Below are positions 14,109 through 22,601 of a DNA stretch of 33,947 nucleotides, in pieces. This DNA is from Spirochaetales bacterium. GTDB taxonomy: Bacteria > Spirochaetota > Spirochaetia > JAIPGG01. Below the pieces are notes generated by a model. That model worked only from the letters and a program-made list of their open reading frames with translations. It searched no databases and had not been told where the DNA came from. Where the stretch lies: positions 1-33,947 of the forward strand of contig JAIPGG010000019.1 of assembly GCA_021736255.1 (NCBI GenBank). Direction: 5' to 3'. Each line of letters begins with the position of its first letter. The stretch's first letter is position 1. Made by a program: the position numbers and the translations under genes.

Positions 14109-15283
14109 AGCGGAGTAAATCATTCGACAGAGGACTTTTTTTCCTCATCCCTATTGTAGGGTTGGTCGTTGCAACAGCAGTCTTCCTCTACATCCAGACC
14201 AGAACCGACAGGGTAACCGAATCGATCCAGGAAAACGAGGCTATTACCATGGCTTTTGTTTTTCTTGATGACGGGTCGATCGAGGCAACAGAGGTGGTAA
14301 TGTATCACCCGGGGTCGAAAAATGCCGCAATTCTGGACATTCCCTCCAATGTTGGAATGTTGATCGAGAAGTTGAACCGGGTCGATCGCATCGAACGGGT
14401 CTATCAAGAAGAGGGGCGGGATGCGTACATCGAAAAACTGGAAGAACTGACCGGGCTCAATATTCCCTTTGTTATGGAAATGAACATGCAGGATTTTACC
14501 CGTATAGTCGATCTTCTCGGAGGGCTGGAACTCTTTATTCCCAATCCGATAGAGGTCCGTTTTGACGATGAGATCATCCTCCTGCCGTCGGGGAATGTCA
14601 GGCTCGACGGTGCAAAAGCCCGCACCTATATGTCTTTCAGTCTGCCCGATGAGGGTACCATCGAGCGGGTAAACAGAAAACAGAAAACCATCCAGTCGTT
14701 TTTACGGAGACTGCCCGAACTCGACGATACATTCCAGAAGCGGGGATTTACTCAGACCTTCTTTGATAATTTGGAAACCAATCTTGGACACGATGCGTTG
14801 CTGAGTTTTATCGACAGCCTCGGAGAACTCCATTCGGAACAGATCATTTTCCAACGAGTCCTCGGTGTACAGAGGGAAGTGGATGAACAACAGCTGTTGT
14901 TTCCCCACTATGAAGGGAAGCTGCTCAAGGAAACCGTTTCCCGGACAAAGGAGACCCTCAAACGCAGCGGCACCGCAGTCGAGAGTGAACTCATTACCTC
15001 CGTAAAAATCCTCAACGGTACGACAAAGAACGGGCTTGCAAGCCGGACGGCTCAGCTTCTCGAGAGCTTCGGATACGAGGTAGCACACATCGGCAATGCC
15101 GAAAAAAATGATACGGAACACACGATGATTATTGATAATAGGGGAAACCGGGATCTGGCCAGGGAACTGGCCGATCGAATACGCTGTAACAGAATTTTCA
15201 GCCAGGCCGATCCACTCGGAGAGCAGGCTGATATAACCCTCATTTTGGGACAGGATTTTGATGGACGATATTGTGAAGAGTAA
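14105..15283 (+). CDS. LytR-CpsA-Psr (LCP)-like membrane protein with LytR_C domain
   Basis: N-terminal TM segment, LCP-like block (MNMQDFTRIVDLLGGLEL...RVNRKQKTI), C-terminal VKILNGTTKNGLASRTAQLLESFGYEV. GTG start. Confidence 0.75.
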   Translation: MKRSKSFDRGLFFLIPIVGLVVATAVFLYIQTRTDRVTESIQENEAITMAFVFLDDGSIEATEVVMYHPGSKNAAILDIPSNVGMLIEKLNRVDRIERVYQEEGRDAYIEKLEELTGLNIPFVMEMNMQDFTRIVDLLGGLELFIPNPIEVRFDDEIILLPSGNVRLDGAKARTYMSFSLPDEGTIERVNRKQKTIQSFLRRLPELDDTFQKRGFTQTFFDNLETNLGHDALLSFIDSLGELHSEQIIFQRVLGVQREVDEQQLLFPHYEGKLLKETVSRTKETLKRSGTAVESELITSVKILNGTTKNGLASRTAQLLESFGYEVAHIGNAEKNDTEHTMIIDNRGNRDLARELADRIRCNRIFSQADPLGEQADITLILGQDFDGRYCEE

Positions 15284-15647
15284 AGCTCTCGCCGTGGAAA
15301 CGGCCAAACTGTTGACCGAACATAAGGCAAAAGAGGTCAACGCCCTCTACATCGGTGATATATCAAGTTTCACCGACTGTTTTGTAATCGGTACCTTTAC
15401 CAGCCAGGGCCATTTGAAGGGACTGGTTCGACACTTGAAGGAGTATCTTGCCCGAAACCATTTGAGTCCGGTCCACAAACACAGGAAGATAGAATCAGAG
15501 AATTGGGTGCTCATAGACTGTGGACGAATTGTGATTCATCTCCTGAATGAAGAAAGCCGAACCTTCTATGAGTTGGAAAAATTGTGGCACTCCGGTGAAA
15601 CGATTTATTCGGAAGAACGGGTTCATTCTCCCTCGAGATCGTCGTAA
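15261..15647 (+). CDS. rsfS: Ribosomal silencing factor RsfS
   Basis: DISSFTDCFVIGTFTSQGHLKGLV...ENWVLIDCGRIVIHLLNEESRTFYELEKLW. Confidence 0.93.
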   Translation: MDDIVKSKALAVETAKLLTEHKAKEVNALYIGDISSFTDCFVIGTFTSQGHLKGLVRHLKEYLARNHLSPVHKHRKIESENWVLIDCGRIVIHLLNEESRTFYELEKLWHSGETIYSEERVHSPSRSS

Positions 15648-15901
15648 TCTAAATCGTCGTTGTACTCGAAATCGTCGTCATCGAGGAAATCATCATCCTC
15701 TTCGTCGTCTGAAAAGTCATCCAGGTTGTTTAAATTCTCATCTTCCTCAAAGGCATCGTCTTCGATTAAATCGTCATCGAAATCATCGTCATACTCGGTA
15801 TCATAATCATCGAAATCATCGTAGAATTCTTCATCCCCGTCGGCATTCTCTTCGGAATCCTCCGACAGGAACGGACCCCACTGTGTTTCATCTTCGGCCA
15901 T
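15623..15901 (-). CDS. Small extremely acidic protein of unknown function (92 aa, 51 D/E, no K/R/H)
   Basis: ATG at 15901 with gggag SD; translation given; overlaps the rsfS 3' end convergently by ~25 bp. Confidence 0.7.
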   Translation of the reverse strand: MAEDETQWGPFLSEDSEENADGDEEFYDDFDDYDTEYDDDFDDDLIEDDAFEEDENLNNLDDFSDDEEDDDFLDDDDFEYNDDLDYDDLEGE

Positions 15902-15938
15902 GGACAACTCCCGCGATAGCGATGTGATTTATAGTAGT

Positions 15939-15968
15939 ACTCTACGGGGAAGCCGATGAAACTGTCAA
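15939..15968 (-). promoter_or_regulatory. Possible sigma70-type promoter TTGACA-N18-TAGAGT for the acidic gene
   Basis: Minus-strand -35 at 15968-15963 is exact; -10 at 15944-15939 matches 4/6. Confidence 0.4.
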
Positions 15969-16001
15969 CATTCATTTCGAAGTTCCGGACTACTTTTCTC
16001 T

Positions 16002-16469
16002 CTATTGTGCCCCGAAGAATGCGTCGAGGCCGGTTGTATCGTCGATACTGATGCGGCAGATCGTTGATTCCCGTATGGAACTGATATCACTGTTCAGATT
16101 GCTCCCGGTCATAATTGTCGGGGGAGTAATATTGGTGTTTATCCCCGATTTTTCCAGATGCATGCTGATCCGCCCCGCCAGCTGATTGGTCAATTCCGTC
16201 AGAGTGGATGTCTGAAAGGGACCGAAACCCTCTCCCTCCGGTTCCATGCCGAGGAGTTTGCTGATAATAGAGATAAAACTGATTACCTCTTCCTTATCCC
16301 CCTGGAACTGGAGAAAACCGTGAAGCTCGCCGGTAAATCCTACCGATGCGATTACATCATATTCCGGTCGTGGCGCTTCTATCTCTTTTACAAGAACCGG
16401 ATCGACCCCCATTTCGTTGAACACCTCGGAAGCCGCAGTCAAAACGGCCGCATGTACTTTCTCTATCAT
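16002..16469 (-). CDS. cheX: CheX-family chemotaxis phosphatase
   Basis: MIEKVHAAVLTAASEVFNEMG, IASVGFTGELHGFLQF, LTNQLAGRI. The listed GTG start at 16490 would run through the promoter-like -10; ATG 16469 is preferred. Confidence 0.8.
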   Translation of the reverse strand: MIEKVHAAVLTAASEVFNEMGVDPVLVKEIEAPRPEYDVIASVGFTGELHGFLQFQGDKEEVISFISIISKLLGMEPEGEGFGPFQTSTLTELTNQLAGRISMHLEKSGINTNITPPTIMTGSNLNSDISSIRESTICRISIDDTTGLDAFFGAQ

Positions 16470-16476
16470 GCATGGA

Positions 16477-16504
16477 AGTATAATAATCACGTGTCCTGTG
16501 TCAA
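16477..16504 (-). promoter_or_regulatory. Sigma70-type promoter TTGACA-N16-TATACT for cheX
   Basis: -35 at 16504-16499, -10 at 16482-16477 on the minus strand; 7 nt to ATG 16469. Confidence 0.65.
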
Positions 16505-16556
16505 ATTTTCTCCGAATGCCGTGGAAAAAACGTCAAACCGCTGTATGATCTCCCAT

Positions 16557-16584
16557 TTGACAGAATCATACATTTGAGTATAAG
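16557..16584 (+). promoter_or_regulatory. Sigma70-type promoter TTGACA-N16-TATAAG for ispE
   Basis: -35 at 16557-16562, -10 at 16579-16584; 11 nt to ATG 16596. Confidence 0.65.
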
Positions 16585-16595
16585 ATTGCACTACT

Positions 16596-17486
16596 ATGGA
16601 GAGGATGGTGACCGTCCTGTCTCCGGCGAAGGTCAATCTTCACCTCGATGTTCGGGGGAAACGGGCGGACGGGTTCCATGCATTGGTATCCATCTTCCAA
16701 ATGGTCGGCCTTTATGACCGGATAACTCTTCGCTCTTTGAAATCAACCTCAGGCTGCTCGGTTTTGGGTGAACTTCCGTTTTCACGGACGCAGAATACCA
16801 TCACACAGGCGGTGGATGAATTCCGCCGAATTGCCGGTTTTGATGATGGGCTGGAGATAACGGTAGAGAAACGCATACCTGTCGGAAGCGGTCTGGGAGG
16901 CGGGTCAAGCAACGCCGCATCTACCCTGCTGGCTCTCAACCGGCTGAGCGGAATATCCTGTACAACAAAAAAGCTGCATAAAGCTGCAGCGGCCGTCGGC
17001 AGTGATGTTCCTTTCTTTCTTTATTCAGCCTTGGCACTGGTAACCGGAAGGGGGGATCATGTATTTCCCCTCGACGACGCCGGTGAATTCTGGCTGCTCA
17101 TGATCTTTCCGGACCTCCGGATTGATACGGCACAAGCCTATTCCTGGCTGAGAGCCGGCATGGTTACGGATCAACGGATTCATGAAACCGGAATCCTTCA
17201 TCGGCTTTCCGATCAATATCGGAATATTCCGCCGGCTGAATGGCGGTTTCATAATTCTTTCTCCTCCGTGTTGTATGACCGGTATCCCAGGTACCGACGG
17301 ATCGAAGAGGATCTGTATAGACAGGGTGCCGATTTTGTGTCCATATCCGGGAGTGGTTCTACCATGTATGGGGTATTTGCCACATCCGAATCCGCAGAAG
17401 CCGCACAGACGGCCTTGCGGACAATGTATCCTTCTTCGGTTGTCGTACCGACATTGAAGAAGAAACCAGAGTGCATGTATCACTGA
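16596..17486 (+). CDS. ispE: 4-diphosphocytidyl-2-C-methyl-D-erythritol kinase
   Basis: GHMP kinase motifs [42 protein letters not shown] 16605 is an alternative start. Confidence 0.93.
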   Translation: MERMVTVLSPAKVNLHLDVRGKRADGFHALVSIFQMVGLYDRITLRSLKSTSGCSVLGELPFSRTQNTITQAVDEFRRIAGFDDGLEITVEKRIPVGSGLGGGSSNAASTLLALNRLSGISCTTKKLHKAAAAVGSDVPFFLYSALALVTGRGDHVFPLDDAGEFWLLMIFPDLRIDTAQAYSWLRAGMVTDQRIHETGILHRLSDQYRNIPPAEWRFHNSFSSVLYDRYPRYRRIEEDLYRQGADFVSISGSGSTMYGVFATSESAEAAQTALRTMYPSSVVVPTLKKKPECMYH

Positions 17487-17511
17487 TACTGCCGGGAGAA
17501 GGAGGGACTGC

Positions 17512-17802
17512 ATGGAGATTACCGATATCAGGGTTCGAAAGGTCAACAGCGAGGGGAAGCTAAAAGCCTATGTGACGGTTACCTTCGATGATTGTTTCGT
17601 TGTTCACAACGTGAAAATTATCGAAGGGAAAAGCGGTACCTTTATCGCCATGCCGAGCCGGAAAACAAAGAACGGAGAGTACAAGGATGTTGCCCACCCC
17701 ATAAATTCGGATTTCCGGGGTATGCTTCAGGAACGGATTCTCGAGGCTTATAAGGAAGCTGAAGAGCCGCCGGAAGCAGGAAGTGCAGCAGGAGACGAAT
17801 AA
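17512..17802 (+). CDS. spoVG: SpoVG family regulator
   Basis: [39 protein letters not shown]...FIAMPSRK...[11 protein letters not shown]. Confidence 0.95.
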   Translation: MEITDIRVRKVNSEGKLKAYVTVTFDDCFVVHNVKIIEGKSGTFIAMPSRKTKNGEYKDVAHPINSDFRGMLQERILEAYKEAEEPPEAGSAAGDE

Positions 17803-17824
17803 AGACGATCAATCAATCACATTT

Positions 17825-17896
17825 TGGGACGTAGGCAAGCGGTAAGCCACCGGGTTTTGGTCCCGGCATGCGCAGGTTCGAATCCTGCCGTCCCAG
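17825..17896 (+). tRNA. tRNA-Gln (anticodon UUG), CCA not encoded
   Basis: Acceptor TGGGACG/CGTCCCA, anticodon arm CCGGG-TTTTGGT-CCCGG (TTG), T arm GCAGG-TTCGAAT-CCTGC. Confidence 0.93.
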
Positions 17897-17915
17897 AAAA
17901 CTTCACGATAAAAAC

Positions 17916-17931
17916 CGCCGGAGTACCGGCG
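17916..17931 (+). other. Perfect 6-bp hairpin CGCCGG-AGTA-CCGGCG in the tRNA-rplY spacer
   Basis: Direct reading; no following T-tract. Confidence 0.5.
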
Positions 17932-17993
17932 AAACAGACAAAAGTCGAACGAAAAGAACGTATGGGAGAAGCAATAAAGGAGCTGAAGCGAAG

Positions 17994-18644
17994 ATGGAAC
18001 GCAAAACGCTTACAACAACAAAGCGAACCGACTTCCGAAAGGGAGTGAATCGCCGCCTGCGAAAAGAAGGCAAAATTCCGGCGGTTATCTACGGTCACAC
18101 TGAGCCAAGGGCCATCGCCCTGGACGAATTGGAATTCAACAGAAAATTCCACTATATGTCCGAGAATATGATCATCACTCTCAAGACCGAGGACCGTGAT
18201 TACGATGTCCTGATAAAGGATTATCAGGAAGATGTGCTGACTGAACGAATTATGCACATAGATTTCTTTGCTATCGATGAAAAGAGTGAACTTTCTGCGC
18301 GTGTACCGATTCATATCGAAGGGTCGGCCGCCGGGGTTCGCGAAGGCGGCATTCTCGAAACCTATCTGTATGAACTCGATATTCAGTGCCTGCCGAAGGA
18401 CCTTCCCGACAACATCAGCGTGGACATTAGCCCGTTGGAGATCGGCGACTCGATTCATGTCAGTGATCTCGAGGTGCCCGAAGGGGTCAAGCTGCTTCAT
18501 GAAGATGAACAGGTACTGATCCACGTATCTCATCAGCGGATAGAGGAAGAAGAGGTCGAAGAGGAAGAACTCGAAGAAGGCCTCGAAGGTGAAGAAGGTC
18601 TCGAAGGCGAAGAAGTCGAAGGCGAAGAAGAGGAGGAAGCCTGA
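17994..18644 (+). CDS. rplY: 50S ribosomal protein L25/CTC with Glu-rich C-terminal tail
   Basis: RKEGKIPAVIYGHTEPRAIALDELEF..., TL5/CTC C-terminal domain. ATG 17994 with aaggag SD; the listed start at 17868 overlaps the tRNA. Confidence 0.93.
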   Translation: MERKTLTTTKRTDFRKGVNRRLRKEGKIPAVIYGHTEPRAIALDELEFNRKFHYMSENMIITLKTEDRDYDVLIKDYQEDVLTERIMHIDFFAIDEKSELSARVPIHIEGSAAGVREGGILETYLYELDIQCLPKDLPDNISVDISPLEIGDSIHVSDLEVPEGVKLLHEDEQVLIHVSHQRIEEEEVEEEELEEGLEGEEGLEGEEVEGEEEEEA

Positions 18645-19302
18645 TACGGGCATTCCGAATCTCAACCGGATTCTGATCGGTCTCGGTAATCCGGGTGAAC
18701 GTTACCGGTTCACACGGCATAATGCAGGATTTCTCGTTCTCGACAAGATTGCGGAATTACGCGGCGGCCTGCGCTACCGCAGGCCGCTGTTTGCCTCATA
18801 CCGTTATGCTCTCGTTTCCTATGGGAACAACCGTTCCGGCGATGGTCAGAACGGCAATGCCGCCAGCGGGCAGAGCGGCGGCAAGCCCGGCAGCCTTGTT
18901 TGCGTCAAACCACTGACGTACATGAATCGCTCCGGAGAAGTGCTGCCTCCGCTTGCGAAACGGTTTTCCTCAGAGATGAAGCCGTGGATGGTTGTCCTCG
19001 ATACTCTCGATCTTCCGGCAGGAAAAATCAGAATCAAACAAGCCGGCGGAACCGCCGGCCACAAAGGCCTTGCTTCTCTTCTCGATTTTGCCGAATCCCC
19101 CGATTTTTTTCGACTCTATGTGGGAATAGGAAGGCCTTCCGGCGGTGTGCCGGTCGCCCGCTATGTGCTCGAAGAGCCTCGAGGCAAGGAAGCAGAGGGC
19201 TTTCGGCAGGCGATAGAAGATGCGGCGTCGGCCGCACTCCGCTTGCTGGAAGCACCGCTCGAGCAGGTTCGCAATGAAATCAATCGTCGAGAAAATTCAT
19301 AA
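18589..19302 (+). CDS. pth: Peptidyl-tRNA hydrolase; GTG start lies inside the rplY tail
   Basis: ILIGLGNPGERYRFTRHNAGFLVLDKI, KPLTYMNRSGE, GTAGHKGLASLL. Confidence 0.9.
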   Translation: MKKVSKAKKSKAKKRRKPDTGIPNLNRILIGLGNPGERYRFTRHNAGFLVLDKIAELRGGLRYRRPLFASYRYALVSYGNNRSGDGQNGNAASGQSGGKPGSLVCVKPLTYMNRSGEVLPPLAKRFSSEMKPWMVVLDTLDLPAGKIRIKQAGGTAGHKGLASLLDFAESPDFFRLYVGIGRPSGGVPVARYVLEEPRGKEAEGFRQAIEDAASAALRLLEAPLEQVRNEINRRENS

Positions 19303-20587
19303 ACAAGCAGCCTACGTACTCCGGGAGGAGACCGGAGCGGTGCTTGTTGTTGCCCTGTCTGCGGGACCCGACTCGACAGCCCTCTTGTACATTCTCAGCG
19401 AGCTGGCCCTGCAACATCATCTCCGCCTTGTTCCGGCACACTATTCACACGATATCAGGGAAGCGGCCGAACACCAGGCCGACGAGGATCTGGCCAGGCA
19501 AATCTGTTCGGAGCTGGGGCTGGAGTTCAGGTTCGGCCGAGCGGGAAAGGGGGCGATCGAAGCAGAGGCGGCCCGCAGCGGAAAAGGGATCGAAGCGGCG
19601 GCCAGAATGTTCCGGTACAGCTTTCTCGAGAAGGTCGGATCCGAGAGCGGCGCCGATTTCATAGCGACAGGCCATACCCTCGATGATCACCTGGAAACCC
19701 TCGTTATGCGCTTTTTTCAGGGATCGGGGGCGGCCGGCCTATCGGGGATCGAGGCCCGGAGGGGGCGCTATCTGCGCCCGCTTATCGGTATCGAAAAGGC
19801 GGAATTGATCCGGTATCTGCAGGAGAGGAATATCCCCTACCGGGAGGATCGCAGCAACCGGGATGAGCGCTTTTTGCGGAACAAGGTGCGTCACCGATTG
19901 CTGCCGGTAGTAGAGGAGGTTTTTCCCGGATATCGCAGATCTTTAGCGGCAGGATCGATTAAACAGTCGGTTGCCGCCGACTTTCTCCAAAAAGAGGCTG
20001 AAAAGCTCGAGATCGAAGAGGATGCACACGGGGTGAGTGTGAAGATGGCGGACTATGCGCAGCTTCCGGCGGCCGTCAGACTCGAAACGGCCTATCGGAT
20101 TATAGACCGGTTCGATACCGGTGGCTCCCGGATTCCCTTTCGCGCCCTGCAGATTCTGCTCGATGATGAAGCGGTACGCCGGCGGGCGGTCCTCATCGAC
20201 GAAGCCGGCATCAGGTGTGAACGCCGGGGAGAGCGTTTGTGGTGGGGGGCCGATATTGTAACGAAGGGACAAAGCGGCTATTGTATAGTGGTGCAGCCGG
20301 GCAAGCGGTATCGCCTTCCCGTTGCCGGAGATGAAGCTGATATCGAAATACCTTCGGCCGGCGATCTGAAATATTCTGATAGCAATGGTCCGTTGGTGCT
20401 TCGATCATTAATGACGGGAGACAGAATACGCACCGGCGGCGGGGAAAAAAAATTAACGACGTATTTTGCAGAACGGGGGATTCCTGCACATCTTCGCCGG
20501 TTTGTTCCGGTCCTCCAGGACCGGCAGGGGATAATCGCCTGTTTTGGTAACGTAATCGGATATGAGTATATTACAGGAGTAAGGTAG
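19274..20587 (+). CDS. tilS: tRNA(Ile)-lysidine synthase
   Basis: PP-loop VVALSAGPDSTALLYIL, ATGHTLDDHLET, EDRSNRDERFLRNKVRHRLLP. ATG 19274 preferred over 19220. Confidence 0.9.
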   Translation: MKSIVEKIHKQAAYVLREETGAVLVVALSAGPDSTALLYILSELALQHHLRLVPAHYSHDIREAAEHQADEDLARQICSELGLEFRFGRAGKGAIEAEAARSGKGIEAAARMFRYSFLEKVGSESGADFIATGHTLDDHLETLVMRFFQGSGAAGLSGIEARRGRYLRPLIGIEKAELIRYLQERNIPYREDRSNRDERFLRNKVRHRLLPVVEEVFPGYRRSLAAGSIKQSVAADFLQKEAEKLEIEEDAHGVSVKMADYAQLPAAVRLETAYRIIDRFDTGGSRIPFRALQILLDDEAVRRRAVLIDEAGIRCERRGERLWWGADIVTKGQSGYCIVVQPGKRYRLPVAGDEADIEIPSAGDLKYSDSNGPLVLRSLMTGDRIRTGGGEKKLTTYFAERGIPAHLRRFVPVLQDRQGIIACFGNVIGYEYITGVR

Positions 20588-20592
20588 AATAT

Positions 20593-22587
20593 ATGCAGGA
20601 TAATGGACAGGGCGACGGAAAGAAGCCCGACAATCAGCCTCCGCAGGACCCGAAAAACCAGTCTCCCTTCCAATTCGGAAACAACCGTTTTGCTCTCTTT
20701 TTTCTGCTCACTCTTATTATCATGTTCGTACTGCTGTTTGTCTTCAGCGATAACGAAACGACAAACGAGCTGCCCTATTCGGTTTTTATGGATTATTTGA
20801 ATGCCGGGGATGTAAGAACGGTTACCATTATTGATCAATCCAAGATAGAGGGGACTCTCATCGGCCGCAACGGCGAGCTCACCTATTTTACCACCAAGAT
20901 CCCCTATTATGACGAAGAGCTCATGAAATTGCTCCGTGATCAGCAGGTCAAGGTTTCCGGAGAGGGGCAGGAACGATCCCCCTTTATGGTTTTTCTTGAA
21001 TTTCTTCCCTGGATGATCGGGTTTGCGCTTATCTGGTTCATGTTCCGGCAAGCACAGGGAAGCGGCAGCCGTGCCTTCAGTTTTGGCAAGAGCCGGGCAA
21101 AACGGTATATCGATGTTTCCGGAAAGATAAATTTTGCCGATGTAGCCGGTCAGAGCGAGGCAAAGTTCGAACTCCAGGAAGTCGTGGAATTTCTCAAAGC
21201 GCCGGAAAAGTTTACCAATATTGGCGCGAAGATACCAAAGGGAGTTCTTCTTGTCGGGATGCCGGGTACCGGAAAGACCCTTCTGGCAAAGGCCGTAGCC
21301 GGAGAGGCGAATGTCTCCTTTTTTCATATGTCCGGTTCGGATTTTGTAGAGATGTTTGTTGGTGTTGGAGCGAGCCGGGTCCGGGACCTCTTTGAACAGG
21401 GCAGACGGAATGCTCCTTGCATCCTTTTTATCGACGAGCTCGATGCCGTCGGTCGAACCCGTGGGGCAGGTTACGGCGGCGGCCACGATGAACGGGAACA
21501 AACTCTGAACCAGATGCTGGTGGAGATGGACGGTTTCGATACCAAAGACGGAGTAATCATACTGGCTGCTACCAACCGCCCCGACGTACTCGATCCGGCC
21601 CTTCTCCGACCAGGGCGTTTCGATCGGCAGGTTGTCGTGGACATGCCGGACATCAAGGAGCGGGAAGACATTCTCCGGATACACGCAAAAAAGATTCCTG
21701 TCGACGATACGGTAGATATGATCCGGCTCTCCCGGGCGACTCCCGGAACATCCGGGGCGGATCTGGCAAACCTGGTGAACGAGGCGGCGCTCTATGCGGC
21801 AAGAGCGGGCCGTACGCGGGTGGCGATGGTAGACTTCGAAGAAGCACGAGATAAAATTCTGATGGGGGTAGCCAGAAAATCCCGGGTTATCTCCCAGGAA
21901 GACAAGGAAATGACCGCCTACCATGAGGCCGGACATGCACTGCTCCATTATTACCTGGAGAATGTCGATCCACTTCATAAGGTTACCGTTATACCCAGGG
22001 GCAGGGCCCTGGGGGTTTCGATTTCATTGCCGGAAAAGGATTCATATTCACGCAGCAAGAGCTGGCTTCTCGACAGGATCAAGGTGGCAATGGGAGGATA
22101 CGTGGCGGAGAAGCTGGTATACAACGAAACCTCTACCGGCACCAAGAACGATATACAGCAGGCAACCGAGATCGCCCACAGCATGGTTTGTGAATGGGGG
22201 ATGAGTGAGACCGTTGGTCCGGTTGCTTTCGGGCAGGAGGATGAACCCATCTTTCTTGGAAAAGAGATTGCCCAGCATAAAGAATATTCGGATGATACAG
22301 CCCGTATTATTGATGAAGAGGTGAAACAGATTCTGATAGGGTGCCTGCAGGATACCGAGAAAATTCTTACTGAGCACAAAGAACAGCTCGACCTTTTGGC
22401 TTCTACCCTTGTACGGAAGGAGACCCTGGACGATGCGGAAATTCGCGAACTCTTCGGCTTCGAAGCGATAAAATCGGCAGAGCCGGATCAGGTTCAGGAT
22501 GACCCGAAGGTTCCCGGAAAGGGTGAAGAAGCCGAGGAAGAGACGGATACAGGCGAAGAAGAATTGCCGGGGAACTCCGAGGTATAA
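20593..22587 (+). CDS. ftsH: ATP-dependent zinc metalloprotease FtsH
   Basis: Walker [12 protein letters not shown] region, HEAGH zinc motif, two N-terminal TM segments. Confidence 0.97.
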   Translation: MQDNGQGDGKKPDNQPPQDPKNQSPFQFGNNRFALFFLLTLIIMFVLLFVFSDNETTNELPYSVFMDYLNAGDVRTVTIIDQSKIEGTLIGRNGELTYFTTKIPYYDEELMKLLRDQQVKVSGEGQERSPFMVFLEFLPWMIGFALIWFMFRQAQGSGSRAFSFGKSRAKRYIDVSGKINFADVAGQSEAKFELQEVVEFLKAPEKFTNIGAKIPKGVLLVGMPGTGKTLLAKAVAGEANVSFFHMSGSDFVEMFVGVGASRVRDLFEQGRRNAPCILFIDELDAVGRTRGAGYGGGHDEREQTLNQMLVEMDGFDTKDGVIILAATNRPDVLDPALLRPGRFDRQVVVDMPDIKEREDILRIHAKKIPVDDTVDMIRLSRATPGTSGADLANLVNEAALYAARAGRTRVAMVDFEEARDKILMGVARKSRVISQEDKEMTAYHEAGHALLHYYLENVDPLHKVTVIPRGRALGVSISLPEKDSYSRSKSWLLDRIKVAMGGYVAEKLVYNETSTGTKNDIQQATEIAHSMVCEWGMSETVGPVAFGQEDEPIFLGKEIAQHKEYSDDTARIIDEEVKQILIGCLQDTEKILTEHKEQLDLLASTLVRKETLDDAEIRELFGFEAIKSAEPDQVQDDPKVPGKGEEAEEETDTGEEELPGNSEV

Positions 22588-22601
22588 AAGGCCGATATAT
22601 C

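Noticed and set aside
15547-15927. Arg/His/Asn-rich plus-strand ORF
   Set aside because: It is the out-of-frame rsfS end plus the complement of the polyacidic gene; no independent SD and no family resemblance.
16470-16490. ORF-track GTG start of CheX (MIIILPC...)
   Set aside because: Codons overlap the TATACT -10 box; MIEKVHAAVL matches the family N-terminus better.
17868-17993. ORF-track extension of L25 upstream of 17994
   Set aside because: Overlaps the tRNA-Gln gene; ATG 17994 has an SD and matches L25 N-termini.
20278-21978. 566-aa minus-strand ORF antisense to ftsH/tilS
   Set aside because: No recognisable motifs; overlaps strongly supported ftsH; long antisense ORFs are expected from codon bias.
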